A stretch of 64,000 bases of DNA, from positions 470 through 64,469 of the forward strand of contig SDOX01000126.1 of assembly GCA_004565275.1 (NCBI GenBank), in the 5' to 3' direction. Each line of letters begins with the position of its first letter. The first letter of the stretch is position 1. This stretch comes from Nannochloropsis salina CCMP1776 (lineage: Eukaryota; Sar; Eustigmatophyceae; Eustigmatales; Monodopsidaceae). Below are positions 35,401 through 47,287 of the stretch, in pieces. The notes below the pieces were generated by a model that saw only the letters and a list, made by a program, of their open reading frames with translations, searched no databases and was not told the DNA's origin. Position numbers and translations under genes: made by a program.

Positions 35401-38400
35401 TCCTAAGAAGGTGGACAGGGAGGGGCAAGGGAAGAGAGGGGATGACAGAAGACGGAAGAAAATAGGGATAAGTCGTTGTCCTTCTCAGAAGGTGACCCAC
35501 AGATTCCTGCTGCACACAACGTGAGCTCTCGTCGAATAAGTGCCCTCCTCTTTCTCTGCCTGTCACCTTCCCTCTGTCCCTGCTCGCCTTTTACCCGTTT
35601 TTCCTTACCGGAAATTCCATGCTCTTCATCTGGAGAATGACGGCGTCCAAAGGTTTCGTCAGGATCTCTGGCTCGTCGTGCGGGGAGAGGGAAGCAAAGA
35701 AGGCCCTGGGGAAAGACCGCGGGGTAGGAAATGAGGGAATGAGGGCAGAAAGAAGTGTCAGAAGGACAAAGGATTCGAAGGGAAAGGAACAAATAGCTGG
35801 GACGAAGAGGGTAGAGAAAGGAGGGGAAGAAAGGAGGGGAAAAGACGGTACCTCGTATAGAGTCGAATGACAAAGCCATCACAGACACGCCCCGTGCGTC
35901 CTCGACGTTGGTTGGCGCTTGCCTGGAAACAGGGCACAAGGAGTTGAGGAAGGTAGGTAGGAGGACGACAAAGAAAAACACGAACGGGAGGTAGGGAGGG
36001 AGCGAGGAAGGAAGAGACACCTGCGAGACCCAGCTGTAGCCAAGGACCGTTCGATGCTCCAATATATCATAGCGGAGGGCCTAGTAAAGAGAGGGGAGGG
36101 AGACGCGAGAGAGGACGGTCAGAAGGGTGACCTAACGGGGCAAGGAGAAGGGAAAGAAAGGCGGGGGTACCTTGGCGACGCCGAAATCGACAACGAACTT
36201 GACGTCATTAATGGTCAGGGAAGCTTCGGCGATGTTGGTGGCGATGATGATCTTGGATCGAGTGGGCGAGGGCTCGAAGACTTTGTCCTGAGGGCGGCGG
36301 GGAAGGAGAGAGGAGCGATGAAGGAGGTAGAAAAGTAGACTCGGATACGAGAAATGGGTCCCCAGCAAGCGGGCGGACGCCTAGAAAGAAAACGCGAAAG
36401 AATGCCAGCGTGCTCCTCCTGACTGGATAGGAACACAGGATCGACAGCAAGACATGGAAAAGAAATGGGAATGAAAGGAAAAGAAGAAGGAAGGTACCGT
36501 TTCCTCGACGGAGATGAGGGAATGGAAGGGGAGAATCTCCAGGCTCGCGAGTTTATGCGGAGGGAGCAGGTCGGAGAAGTGCGTGTGAAGGTCCTCGATG
36601 TCGGCCATGCCTGAAGAAGGGTGGAAGATGCGAGCAAGGGAGGAAGGAAGCGACGAAGAGGGATAGGAGGGAGGCATGTTGGCTGGCAAGACGAAGGGAT
36701 GAATTACAGCTTGTATACAAAAGATAAACGAGGGCAGAAGCGAAATGAGCCGGTACCTGCGACAAAAACCAGAGCTACCTGCCCTGGTGCGACCAAGGAG
36801 GAGAGAAGCTTGACGGCAATCGTCATCATCTTCTCCTCCAGGGCCGGCTTGCTCCCTCTGGAAGGGGAAAGGGAGGTCAGAAGGGGGCAAGGAAAAGAGA
36901 GAATCGACAGACAAATCTGTGAGACGGTCGTAAGTAGAACCAGAGGAAGAGAGGAGGAGAAGGAAGGAGGCAAGGAGGAGGGAGGAAGGGGGGAGGGGCT
37001 ACTCACGCCATGCTTTCCCCGCGTTTGACCATGGAATCGACGAAGCAGGATAGCGCGAGGTCCGCCTCCAGGAAAGCACAGAAGCCACGGAGGTCCTCCA
37101 GGTAGACCTCCGTGACCTTGAGAGGAGGGAGAAAGAGAAGGAGGAGGGAGGGAGGGAAGGTGGCGGGGTGGGCGAATATCGGACCGAGCACGCCGAGACG
37201 AGGCAGGGTGTGCGAGCGCTCCTTCACTTCCCCCCTCCCTCCTTCCCTCCCTAACCCCCTCTTTCTTTCCTACCGAGAAAGGGCTTTTGGCGCCCACGTG
37301 CAGCGTCGGCACCTCATCATCCTCCTCTTCGTCGTCATCCTCCTTCTTCCCTCCCTCCCTCCACTCCTCCTCCTTTTCGTAGAAACCCGCGCGCCCCACG
37401 CCCAAGGTTGCCGTTCCCTCCTTCTTCGTTGATGTCTTCCCGGGAATCCCACCATTGCCAATCCTCTCGCAAGAAACAAGATGGGAGAGCGCGTCGGAGG
37501 AAGGGGAGGAGGGAGGTGGGGAGGAGCCTAGCAGAGCAGGGTGAAAATAGTCCTGAAAGATGCTGAAAGAGAGTAGGAGACGACGAAGAGGAAGGAGAGG
37601 ATGGAGGGCACCACGGATGGAGGGAAGCAAGGAAAATGAATAAAAATATGATGTTCGCAAGGGCGAATCAAACAATGAATGAATATTAAAAACTAGGTAG
37701 GAGACGGAAAAACTGAGGTAAAGGGGAATAGTCGACAAAGAAAAGGAGCAACGGAGGAGGAAGTCAAAGGAAGGGAGCAGGTGAGGACCATGTTACCTGC
37801 TCTGGAGCGTGGCTGACATCAGAATGAGTTTGGGTGCAGTCTGTATGAAAAGGTAAAGTCAATATGCGTCAATCAAAGAAGCGTCCCCTCCCTCCCTCCT
37901 TCGCTTCCTCCCATTCTCCCTGAAGAAATACCGCACCTGGCCAGAGGAGGAAGCTGCACTCAGACGGTCTCTGAGGACAAAACACAAGAGGTCCGATTCG
38001 ATACTTCGCTCGTGGACCTGAGGAGAGCGGGAGGCAAGGAGGAGGAGCATAGGTAAGAGAGGAAGAGGAGAGGTGATGAGGCTTTAGTAAAGGGAAAGAA
38101 AATAAGGGGGGGAGAACGGGACGGGAGCCAAACAGCCTGACAGGGGAAAGAAGAGGAGCGCACTTAGGGTATGGAGAGAGGGGTGAAGGGGAACAAAGGA
38201 GGGGAAAGGAAGGGAGGAGGGACCTCGTCGAGTAACACGTGGGTATAGAGCGCCCGGCCCTGGGAATGGACGAGCTTCTGCAAGAGCCAGCCCGCGGTCA
38301 CGAAGAGAATTCTGGCTCTGTCCTTGTCGGCGGAGCGGTCGTTGCCGATGCGGTAGCCCACGGTGCGGCCCACTTCCTCCTGGGAGGGAGAGGGGGGGAG

Positions 38401-39981
38401 GAAGAGGAGGGAGGGAGGGGAGAAATGAGAAGAGGTAGTTAGGGGTCGTGGGGTGGCGAGTATGGAGGGAGGAATCGAGAGTACGAGGAGAAAGGGGAGG
38501 GAAAAGACGTACTCCCAGCTGGCGCGCGACCTCCTTGGCCAGGTTTGTGGCCGCCTTCCGGGTGGGTGTGGTGATTGCCTGGTGGAGAAGGACGAGAGGG
38601 AAGGAGGGAGAGAGGGAGAGAGGGAGGGAGGGAGGGAGGGAGGCGAACAGAATGAGGCGCAGACAGCATAAGAAAGAAGCAGAATCGGGACGCACAATAT
38701 GAGTGGGCAAAGGGAGAGAAAAAAGGAATGACATGAAGACAAAATGCGATAATAATGAGAGCGCTCACGAGGATAGAGGGGGGGAAGAAAGTGAAGAGAG
38801 GGAGGGATTACTAGGAGACCTACCAAGCGGGCCAAGGGGTCAGCCTGAATGATGAATTTGGGCACTTGAGTGCTCTTCCCACATCCCGCTATCGTGCGTA
38901 TGAATAATGAAACTCAGGTGAGATTGAAGGCTTTTTGAGGTAAAAGCTTCCTACTCTCCTTCCTGGCTTTTCTCCTGCTCCCGCTACGTCCTCCCCTCTC
39001 CCACGATAGGCTTGTGGCTACACAGACACACGCAGATCGAAAAACGACTCATTGAGAAAAGCATCGCCATCTTCCACTCCCCTCCCCCCCAACGTACTCT
39101 CTCCCTCGATGATGACCACTGGATGCGTGGCGATGGCCCTGACTATCTCCTCCTTTCGATCTACGGAGGGGAGAGGGGGGAAGGGAGGGAACGGGGAAGG
39201 AAGGAGTCCAGAGATGAGAAGGGGAAAAAAAAAGCAGCCAGGCCAAATCCTGGCAGCAGTACGAAGGGATGCGGCACGTACCAAGAATAGGGAGCCGGAC
39301 ATTCCCCAGCGCTTTGCTTGCCTCGGGAGGACGATCCATTCGTGGAAGTGAAAGTTGGCCTTCCTCCTCCCCTTCCTCCCCCCCTTCCGCCTCTCCTTCC
39401 TCCTCCTCTTCCTCCTCCCAGTCCTCGCCTTGAACACTGCCATGCGCGGGGAAGGAAGGCAGGAGGTCGTCCATATCCGCGTCTGCCCTCTTCATCTCCT
39501 CCTCTGCCAGCCCCTCCTCTTCCTCCACCTCCCATGCCTCCTCTTCCTTCCCACTTCTCCTTCCTCTTGGAAACCCTTCCTCTCCTCCTCCTCTCGAGGT
39601 GGATCGCCAAGTAGGTACCCCCTGCTTCTCTCCTTTCCTCCGCCCCTCCTCCCCACCCTCCCTCGCCGTACACGGCTTTCCGGCAGGCGTCGGCGGACGC
39701 AGCACGACCTCATCCCCTCCCTCGTCCTCCTCCTCCCCTCCTTCTTCCTCCCTCTCGCTCTCGCTCGGCGCCGTTGGATCGAGGCAAGAAAGACGAGAAG
39801 TGGTGGGGAAGGTGTCAGAGACGATGAGCGAGAACAGCCGATTTTTCTCTTCTTCCCACGCCGTAGCCCTTCTTCGGGCACTCCCTCCCCTGCTTTCCCG
39901 CCTGAATTCTCCCCCTTGCCCTGTGTCTGATTGGAAGGGAGGAGGCGGTGAGGATCCAGACGACCAAGCCGGGCCCCACAT
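29401..39981 (-). CDS. DEAH-box RNA helicase, TDRD9/YTHDC2-like group, many exons
   Basis: A large minus-strand gene with roughly 25-30 exons. The start is the ATG at 39981, followed by a long acidic N-terminus. Helicase motifs run in order: I, EGETGCGKSTQVPKFI (joined across an intron, 38861-39110); Ia, TPTRKAATNLAKEVARQLG (near 38550); EEVGRTVGYRIG; II, DEVH, split by an intron between E (near 38228) and V (near 38012); III, LILMSATLQS (near 37815); V, TNIAEASLTINDV (near 36230); VI, ANQRRGRTGR (near 35910). HA2-type sequence (EYLFEIGALEAND; LGVDLPIARMMIL) and an OB-like segment (KIFLLRSLLLGSFHANLLRG) follow. Beyond these, an extension continues to 29401 with blocks such as RKLVIRRPPTEIT, DVHFAVKALLNSK and HVLRVINDIR, weakly like TDRD9/Spindle-E. 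Family-level helicase identity is firm. The subfamily, 3' end and several exon edges are inferred. Confidence 0.8.
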
Positions 39982-40248
39982 CCACCATGCTTCCTACCAC
40001 TCTACCCTAGTCTCTCCTCTTGGTATCCTCTCCACGGACACTCTCCATCATCGCATTACTCTCGCCCATATCCACCATGCTTCCCACCGTTGTCGTTGTT
40101 ATCGTCGTTTTCATTTTTTTCCTTCTCTCCGCGACAAGAGAGAATCAAAGAAAGTTTTCCTTCACTTCTTCCTACTATCATATCCTCCGCTAACCGGTCC
40201 TTTTCCCTCCGCCTCCCTGTTTTTCTCCCTCGCTGTGCCCCCCGCACC

Positions 40249-43200
40249 CTACCGATTGGATGAAGCTGACAGGGCAACGCTTCGCACAGATATGGGCCAT
40301 CGAACCAATCCCGCGGATCCAGAGCGAAGGAGCGGGTGGAAGGGAGGAGGAGGGAGGCTATATCGCTGAAGGAGGATGGGAAACAGGCAAATCCGGAAAG
40401 GGGAGGGCTTCAGGAAGCGTGCATGAAGCCAGGGCGAGAGGAAGACAAGGAAGAAGGGAGGGAGGAAGGGAGGGAGGAAGGGAGGGAAGGAGGAAGTGAG
40501 GGAGAGGGGGGAAGGAGAGAGGACTGACCGCAAGGTGGAGTACAGGCGGGTGCAGGCGGCGCCCAAAGAGGCTGCCCGCAAAACGTGAGCGCCGCAACAA
40601 AAAATTTCCGTAAGGATCCCTCCCTCCTCCCCTCCCTCCTCCCCTCCCTCCTCTTCTAAATCCTCCTCCTCCTGCTCGTCCTCCACGTCCCCAACCGAAG
40701 GAGGGGAACGAGGGGAGGGAGCAGAGAGGGAGGGAAGGCGGGGAGAGGAAAGCGGTGGCGAAAAAGACCGAGGCGGACCGGGCCGCCGTTTCATCCCTTC
40801 AATCATGCCGCTGCCTCCCTGCCTATCTCCCTTCCCCCCTTGCCCCTCCTTTCCTCCCGCGTCTTTCCCCCTTCCGTGCCCCGTCCTCCTCTTCCGCCTC
40901 TCCTGGCACCGCACGAGCATCGTCAGGAGCGCGTCCAGCTCTTCAACTTCCATCCTTTCCTCCCTCCCGCCCTCCCTCCCTTCCCCTCTCCTTCCCTTCC
41001 AAGTCATCCTCAGACAACGGAAGGTAAGCAGGACAAGGAAAAGCTGCTCGTCACCGTCGTGCCCCACCGTAGAAGGGGAGGGAGGGAGGGGGCGAGTGAG
41101 AGAAAGGGGGAAAGTGTGTCCGTACGCGTAGCTGACAAGCCGTAGGAGGTGGGGAAGCAATTCAGACGGGAGAGGAGGGGAGGAAGCCGAGGGGGAGTTC
41201 GAGAAGGAGAGGAGGTTGGCAGTGGGAGGCCGTCCTAGGAGGCGGGGGAGGAGGCGAGGAGAAAACAGAGTGGGGAGTGCGGAGGGCGAGAGGGCAGGAA
41301 AGGGGGGGAAAAGGGAGATGAGGGAGGGAGGAGAGGTATGGAGGGAGGGAGGGAGGGAGGGAGGAGCGGTGGGGGGGGGAGGTGGACGGAAACCGTTGGA
41401 CGGAGTAGCGGTGGTCGAGGAAAGGGAGGAGGAGGGAGGGAGGGATGGAGAGGGGTAGCACCTCCACCATCTCACTGCGGAGGGAGAGAAAGCGGAAATA
41501 GAGCGCTCGGCGTCAGGTCCCGGAGATAACGAGCAGACCCTTGACCGCTCCTCCCTCCTCTCCCCTCCCTCCTCTCCCCTCCCTCCCCTCCCTCCCCTCC
41601 CTCCCTCCCTCCCTCCCCCCCCCCTCCCTACATATCGTCGGCGAGCAGGACCTGCTCCCAGACCGGCCCGTTTACACCGGCGAGGCCATAGAGGAGGCGT
41701 CGGAGCGGGCGCGCGATGGTGTGGCTGGAGGGAGGGCAGTCTGGGTCGTCCCAGGGGGTGAGGAAGGGGAGGAGGAGAAACGAGTGTCGTCATGGTGAGG
41801 CGCCTTGTGAGAGGGCGCGTGGGGGAGACAGAGGGAGAAGCACAGAGGGATGGAGGGAGAGGAGGGCGGACCCCTACCGCGGTGCCGGCGACTGCGGAGG
41901 CGCTCGAAGAGGAGAGGGACTTTGTACACGCGTTGCGGGGGAGGGGGAGCTTGCCCGTGGAGTCCCTGTCGCCCACCCAGTGGTCCCGGTCGCTGTGGCT
42001 GCTGAGGCGTGTGCTGGGGTTCGGAGGCGAGGGAGAGGGAGAGAAGCCCCTTCAACATTTCGGTGCCTGGCAAGGGAGGGGGGAGGAGAGAGGGTGGCAG
42101 GGAGGGGGTGCGTGCTCAAGAGTGGAGCAGGCGGCGCTTTCCTGATGATCAGGACGAAGAAAGAGGAGCGAAGGGGGGGGGCGACCGAAGACAGAGCCAC
42201 CAGATCGGAAAAGATGCCGGCCCCACCAAGCCCGTGCCTTCACCTCAACACTTACCACTGCGGGCCCCGTTGCCTCCTCCCTTCCCTCCTTCCCCCCTCC
42301 CTCCTCCGTGCTCGGAAGGAGAGGGGAGGGGCGGTGGAGCCAGCATGAGGCGTGCTAGGGAGGCGGAGACCCGCCCGGTGAAGAGGGCGCGAACCAGGTA
42401 GGAGGGGTAGCCTACGGGCAGGGGAGGAGCCGTGAGGTGGAGAGAGGAGGGCAGTCGACCCTCTCTTGACGAGTGGGAAGGAGGGAGGGGGGGAAGGAGG
42501 AAGACAGGGAGGGGGGAGGGGGAAGGGAGGGGGAAGGAGGGAGCGGGGCCGACTATGCCATCGAGGTCTCTCGTTCGAGTCCTTCCCTCCCTCCCTTTCC
42601 TCTCCCCTTTCCTTACCCCCTGCCTCCCGCCCTCCCTCTTTCCCTCTCTTCCGCACCATTTTTGTCGAGCTGGGCGCGGGCTTCCTCCTCTGCCTCCCTC
42701 ACAAGGGCGAGGAAGGGAGGGAGGGAGGGGGCGAGGGAGGGCTGATCGAGGGCAGGTGATTTTTTATCGTGGCTGTAATATGCCTGCAGTGTACAGAGCA
42801 GGAGGAAGGGAAAAAGAGGAAGGGGAGGGAACGAGGAGGCGGGGAGGTTGAAGGTGAGGGGAGGAGCCGGCGTCCGACACCAGGAGAGCAAGAAGAAGAA
42901 AGGGGGGGGAACCAGGGGGGGGAAGAGGGGAGGAGGGAGTGGAGGAGGTTGCCTGACCAAAGAACGGGTCCAGACTTGGGCGAAGGTAGGATGATGCCGG
43001 AGGAAGGCTTGAATGACGGCCAAGGTCTTGGGGAGGGGGGAGGGCCGGCAGGAGGAGGAGGAGGAAGAGGAGGAAGAGGAGGAGGAGGAGGAGGAGGAGG
43101 AGGAGGAAGAGTCCGTCGAAAAGGGGGAGGATGTTGTGGATGCGTGGACTGGGCGAGGATGGAAGGGAAGGAGGGAAGGAGGGAAGGAGGGAAGGAGGGA

Positions 43201-45033
43201 AGGAGGGAAGGAGGGAAGGAGGGAAGGTGGGAGGTGTGACGTAGGTGACACGATATTGTGACGTGAAAATAGTCCAGGTCATAAATGTTAGGGTTAGGGT
43301 AAGGGTTTGGGATGTTGGCGCTGCCTCCTACTCCGCTGCTTCTTGTCATCACCGGGAGAGGCAAAGAAAAAGAATCCTGCCCTCTCCCCCCCCCCTGCCT
43401 GCATCGTCCCCAGGCGGAGGAGGTCGAAGGTAAGGAGTCGACAGCCGGCGTGCACGACAAAGTCACTGTCGTTGGAGAGCACGGCGTAGTACTGGAAGGG
43501 GAGGGAGGGAGGGAGGGAGGGAGGGAGGGAGGGAGGGAGGGAGAGAGGAGGAAAGGGTAGAGAGGGGGGTTTGAAGATGAAAGAGAGAGAGGGGGAGAGA
43601 AGGGAGAGAGGGAGATAGGGAGAACGAGGGAGAGCTAGGGAAGGTGGGCGGGTGGCAGGGAGGGGAGGGGGGGGGGAAAGAGGGAGGGCGGGAGGGAGGA
43701 AGGGAAGGAGGGAGGGTGGGATACCTTCGAGTCGGCAGCCGCCACCCCCTCCGCCAACAACCTGTCGGCCTCCCCTGTCGATCGAGCCGCGACGAACGGT
43801 CTCGTGAGGAAGCTTCTAGAAAGCCAACCCAATTCAACCCTCTCTGGCAATATCCCACAGAAACCCGCCCTCCCGCCCTCCCTCCCCCTCTTCCTACCAC
43901 GCGTTCGGAGCACCTCCATGCCCCCCACGTCTTCCAAGGCCCTCTGGAACTGGGCGAAGAGGAGGGAGGGACGAGGCAGGGAGGAGGAGCGCCCCCCCCC
44001 TCCCGTCCTGCGGTCCTGCAAGAGCATCTCCTGCAGGAACACGAGGGTGTCGCGTCGCTGGAAAGGGAGGGAGGGAGGGAGAGAAGGAGGGGAAGGGAGG
44101 GGGGGGGGTCATTGTCTCTTTCCCCCGTCAGCCGCTCTCCCCCGCTCCCTCCCTTCCTCCCTCCCTCCCTCCCTTCCTTCCCCCATCCCTAGCACCCTAC
44201 CTGTAACAGTCGGTCCAAGTCCGTGTCATTTTTTGAGGTCTCCCTCCCTCCTTGACCCCTCCTCCCCCTCCTGCCCCTCCCCCTCTTCCTTCCCCCCGCC
44301 CTCCTCGCGCAACAGCATCTGTCAACGGTCACACGAGGAAAGACATTGTAAGAGACGTTTTCCATTCCCCTTGGATCCTTCTTCCCTTTCTCGCCCCGTT
44401 CTCTACTCTTCCCTATCCCCTTCCTCCTCCCTTCCTTCCCCCTCTCCCTCCCTCCCTGCCTCCCTCCCTGCCTCCCCCCGCACCCGGACGCGCTCGTCAA
44501 ACATGAAGGTGAGACTGACTTTCCCATCCGCAAAGCGCCGCAAGATGGTCGTGGCTACATCATGGTACCTGAGCATAAAATCAAGGCCGGGGTAAGGTCG
44601 ACAACGGGGGGGGAAAACGACGCGAGCGATCGGGTCAGATAGCGTTACACAGAGTCAGAGCGGCGTCACCTTCTACCTTTCCCTCCCTCGCTCCTTCCTC
44701 CTCACCGTTGGTATCCTCCGATCCAGCACGCGTATTTGTGGTCATGTACTTGGCCTCCTCGCCTCTTTGACCTCTCAAACGCCCTCCCTGCCAGCCACAG
44801 ACAAAAGGCGCTTCCATCCACCAGGAGGTGCTTGCCTTCCAAACTCTCCCATCCGTGATCTGTTCCATCCCAAGGGGGAATGAGGCCATTCAATCGGGAT
44901 ACAGGGATGCAAGCGCGGGTCTATGCAAGGCAGGAAAGGTATTTGTCTCACCTTTCTCTCCTAGGGCCTCCCGGCGCTTCTCCTCGTGCTTGAGACGCTT
45001 GATGAGGAAGGAAAGGAGACCCGGAACCCCCAT
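40249..45033 (-). CDS. Asteroid/XPG-like structure-specific nuclease family protein
   Basis: A minus-strand multi-exon gene. The ATG at 45033 opens MGVPGLLSFLIKRLKHEEKR, matching the XPG N-terminal signature (MGIxGL). The next exon has ESLEGKHLLVDGSAFCLWL, the metal-binding VDG strand, followed by an RYHDVATTILRRFADGKVSL segment like the Asteroid/FAM120 'GGDYxxF' helix. XPG-I features are present: STGEADRLLAEGVAAADSK (near 43760) and YAVLSNDSDFVVHAG (near 43455). Downstream exons (AVIQAFLRHHPTFAQVWTRS, YGLAGVNGPVWEQVLLADD, ILTEIFCCGAHVLRAASLG) form a helical C-terminal part of unknown fold. The acidic residues usually used for metal binding appear kept, so catalysis is plausible but unproven. 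Introns hold long AGGG arrays on the plus strand. The 3' end near 40249 and several joins are uncertain. The gene lies about 270 bp upstream of the helicase, on the same strand. Confidence 0.72.
43050..43225. repeat. GGA and GGAAGGA simple-repeat array
   Basis: A (GGA)n block (about 43050-43110) is followed by a (GGAAGGGA)n block (about 43158-43225). They fall at the end of one nuclease exon and in the adjacent intron, and read as pyrimidine tracts on the sense (minus) strand. Confidence 0.85.
43287..43307. repeat. Interstitial telomere-like TTAGGG repeat
   Basis: About three TTAGGG-type units with one TAAGGG variant, inside an intron of the nuclease gene. On the sense (minus) strand this reads CCCTAA, the same sense orientation as the array in the VPS9 gene. 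Confidence 0.85.
43498..43545. repeat. (GGGA)n tetranucleotide array in an intron
   Basis: About eleven near-perfect GGGA units, representative of arrays repeated in most introns of minus-strand genes here (also near 53555, 38625, 41345 and 62005). It is a candidate for G-quadruplex formation on the non-sense strand. Confidence 0.85.
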
Positions 45034-47287
45034 CCTTGGCGGGCCCCGCGAAAGGCGCCTTCCAAAGGCGACTCACGCCACGTGTGCTTTTCTAACGCGC
45101 GATTTCCAGCCTTCAAGCTTGCTTGTCTTCGTCTTCGTTGAGATACGGAGAGTTCCGCTTGTGTCCTTTACAAACGGCCGTGAAGCCTTGAGATCTATTC
45201 AGTGCACAAATGTCCTTCGGTCAATGCTTGTTCACAACTTTTCTCCACAGCACGATACACGAGCAGCTATCCCCTCTCCTCCTCCTGTGTAGCACTCGCA
45301 AGTAATTTAGCTAGGCAGGGAGGGGCAGGAGGTTTGGAAACACTGCTACTATACAGCGCCGAGGATGCCAAGAAGACAAGCGCGGCTTGACAAAATAAGC
45401 CGCGAAGAGATTTTATTTAGTGTCTGTATGCGTGTGTTGTATGTTTGGCCCGCGTGCCCGTGCATGGAGTGAGCGTGTGGGACTTGGGAAGGCGTTACTG
45501 AGAGGGGGCAGACGTCGCTGACGAGGATAAGCGAGGATCATAACCGAGGCCGCTGCCCAAGCATTTGGTCAAAGGCATGCAATGGAAAAAGGGAGAAAAG
45601 GGACGAAAGACGTGCTAGTCCCACCTCGATATCCGAATCGGATATGGATGTCGATTCCAAGATATTGTCCAATTGTTTGCTTTGGGACAAAGGCAGACAC
45701 GACTTCATTCTCGCCCCGTAGCTACTTTTATTTCCCATTTCTTCGTCTCCTCTTGCTTCAACTTTGAATGTTAACATGTCACCTCATGGTTCTTTAATCG
45801 GACATGTAGAGTGCCAGTCTTTGGATTTTATGTTGTTGTGCCCCTATTCAAGCACGTAACATGTCAATTTTTACTTGGTTATCTGCGCGAGCTCATTTCG
45901 TGGTCTTCTGGGATACGACACACTCAGTGGTATCAAACATGCACTCTCTTCTATTTTCTGCATTAAATTATCCTCTTTTTTACGTCTTAAACATCTTTGA
46001 ATCCCGTGCCGAAGACAAGCCTACGATAATGATAGATTTATATCGTTTAATCTCGCTTATTTGACAATCTCCCGGAAAATTGTAGTTTGCACCCTTTAGA
46101 TTGCATCAGAGTGGATTTCATACAATTATCTACTTGAGACTAATTAATTATTGAAAGTGGGCACTCCTTACAGTTTCCTCATTGTAGAACAAAAGAAGAC
46201 TGCCACAGCAGCCCCCGAGGGAAAAAGCTTACCCATCTCATCTATTGAGTCGGAATGAGAGATTGTCATAGGGCACCTTCTTTTCACATTTATTGGATGT
46301 TCATTTCGTAATGAGCATGTTTTGAGAGATGTTGTTCTCTTGACATGGAGAGATGCTATGTTACTTTCTCAATATCAGGACAAAAATCCAATAACCCTAA
46401 CACAAATCCAAGCCTCATGCGCTAGTCGTTTGACGCAGGTAACCAGAAACTCAGTTGACATGACCATGACATAATCTGGCCAATCATTGTTCATCTTGTG
46501 ACTTTCTTGCAGTCAATGAATTTCTTTGCCCGGTGGATTTGATTGCTCAGCTTGCACCAGATAATCTCCTCCCCAAAAAGGTGTATAACAAAACGATTTT
46601 CCTTACCACATATTTACTAGATGTCTGCCTGACAGTGATCGAGTCTCGGAAATCGGGAATCTCCCTTAATCAACCCTGTTCGGTTGTATTTGTTGGTTCC
46701 ATTCGGGCCCACTCCACTTTTCCCCCACTCATCAGAGTGCGGGATCATTTCGAGTTTCTCATCTCTATATCCAGCCCCACTTCTTACCTCAAACGCAAGT
46801 GCATCGCAGCATGTACTTTTCACTGCATGTTCGAGAGGCATTTGAAAGTGAAGGTCGCGGGTTTTCCCGTAGTCTGACACCAAAGACCGCACTTTTGCCC
46901 TCACCCCCTTGTTGCAGCCACGTTGAGCCCAGCGCAAGCCCTATAAACACCGAGAGGGCTGGCAGCGTAAGAAAATAACCTCGTCACGCATCCGCTTTCC
47001 TGGTCACGAGCACGGTCATTGACCGGTTGACCGGTGTCCAAGAAATGCAACCGCGTGCTGTGGCGTGCGATGGACGAGGTTGTGCTTGTATCGTATTAGG
47101 GGAGGCTTGCGCTTCGATGGGGAGGCAGGATGGTATTTGCATTTGCATATATGCCGTGCGGGGGCGGGGAAAAACGTTTTCGTCATATACGCTCACACGC
47201 ACGACATTCAGATCGAATATTGGCTAGAGCTAGTCGGGGAAGAAGCGCTTTTTTTTCATTTCACAATACTCGTCTTTTTCTCCCAGC
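45034..47287. other. Intergenic region between divergent genes
   Basis: About 2.25 kb between the nuclease and AT-hook genes, AT-rich from about 45750 to 46850. Frames of 62-114 codons occur, but those checked begin at non-ATG codons or lack any domain. No RNA gene was recognised. It presumably contains both promoters. Confidence 0.5.

Noticed and set aside
40249-41976. Reading the whole 575-codon minus frame as one exon
   Set aside because: It runs through obvious pyrimidine-array introns. Only segments such as ILTEIFCCGAHVLRAASLG look coding.
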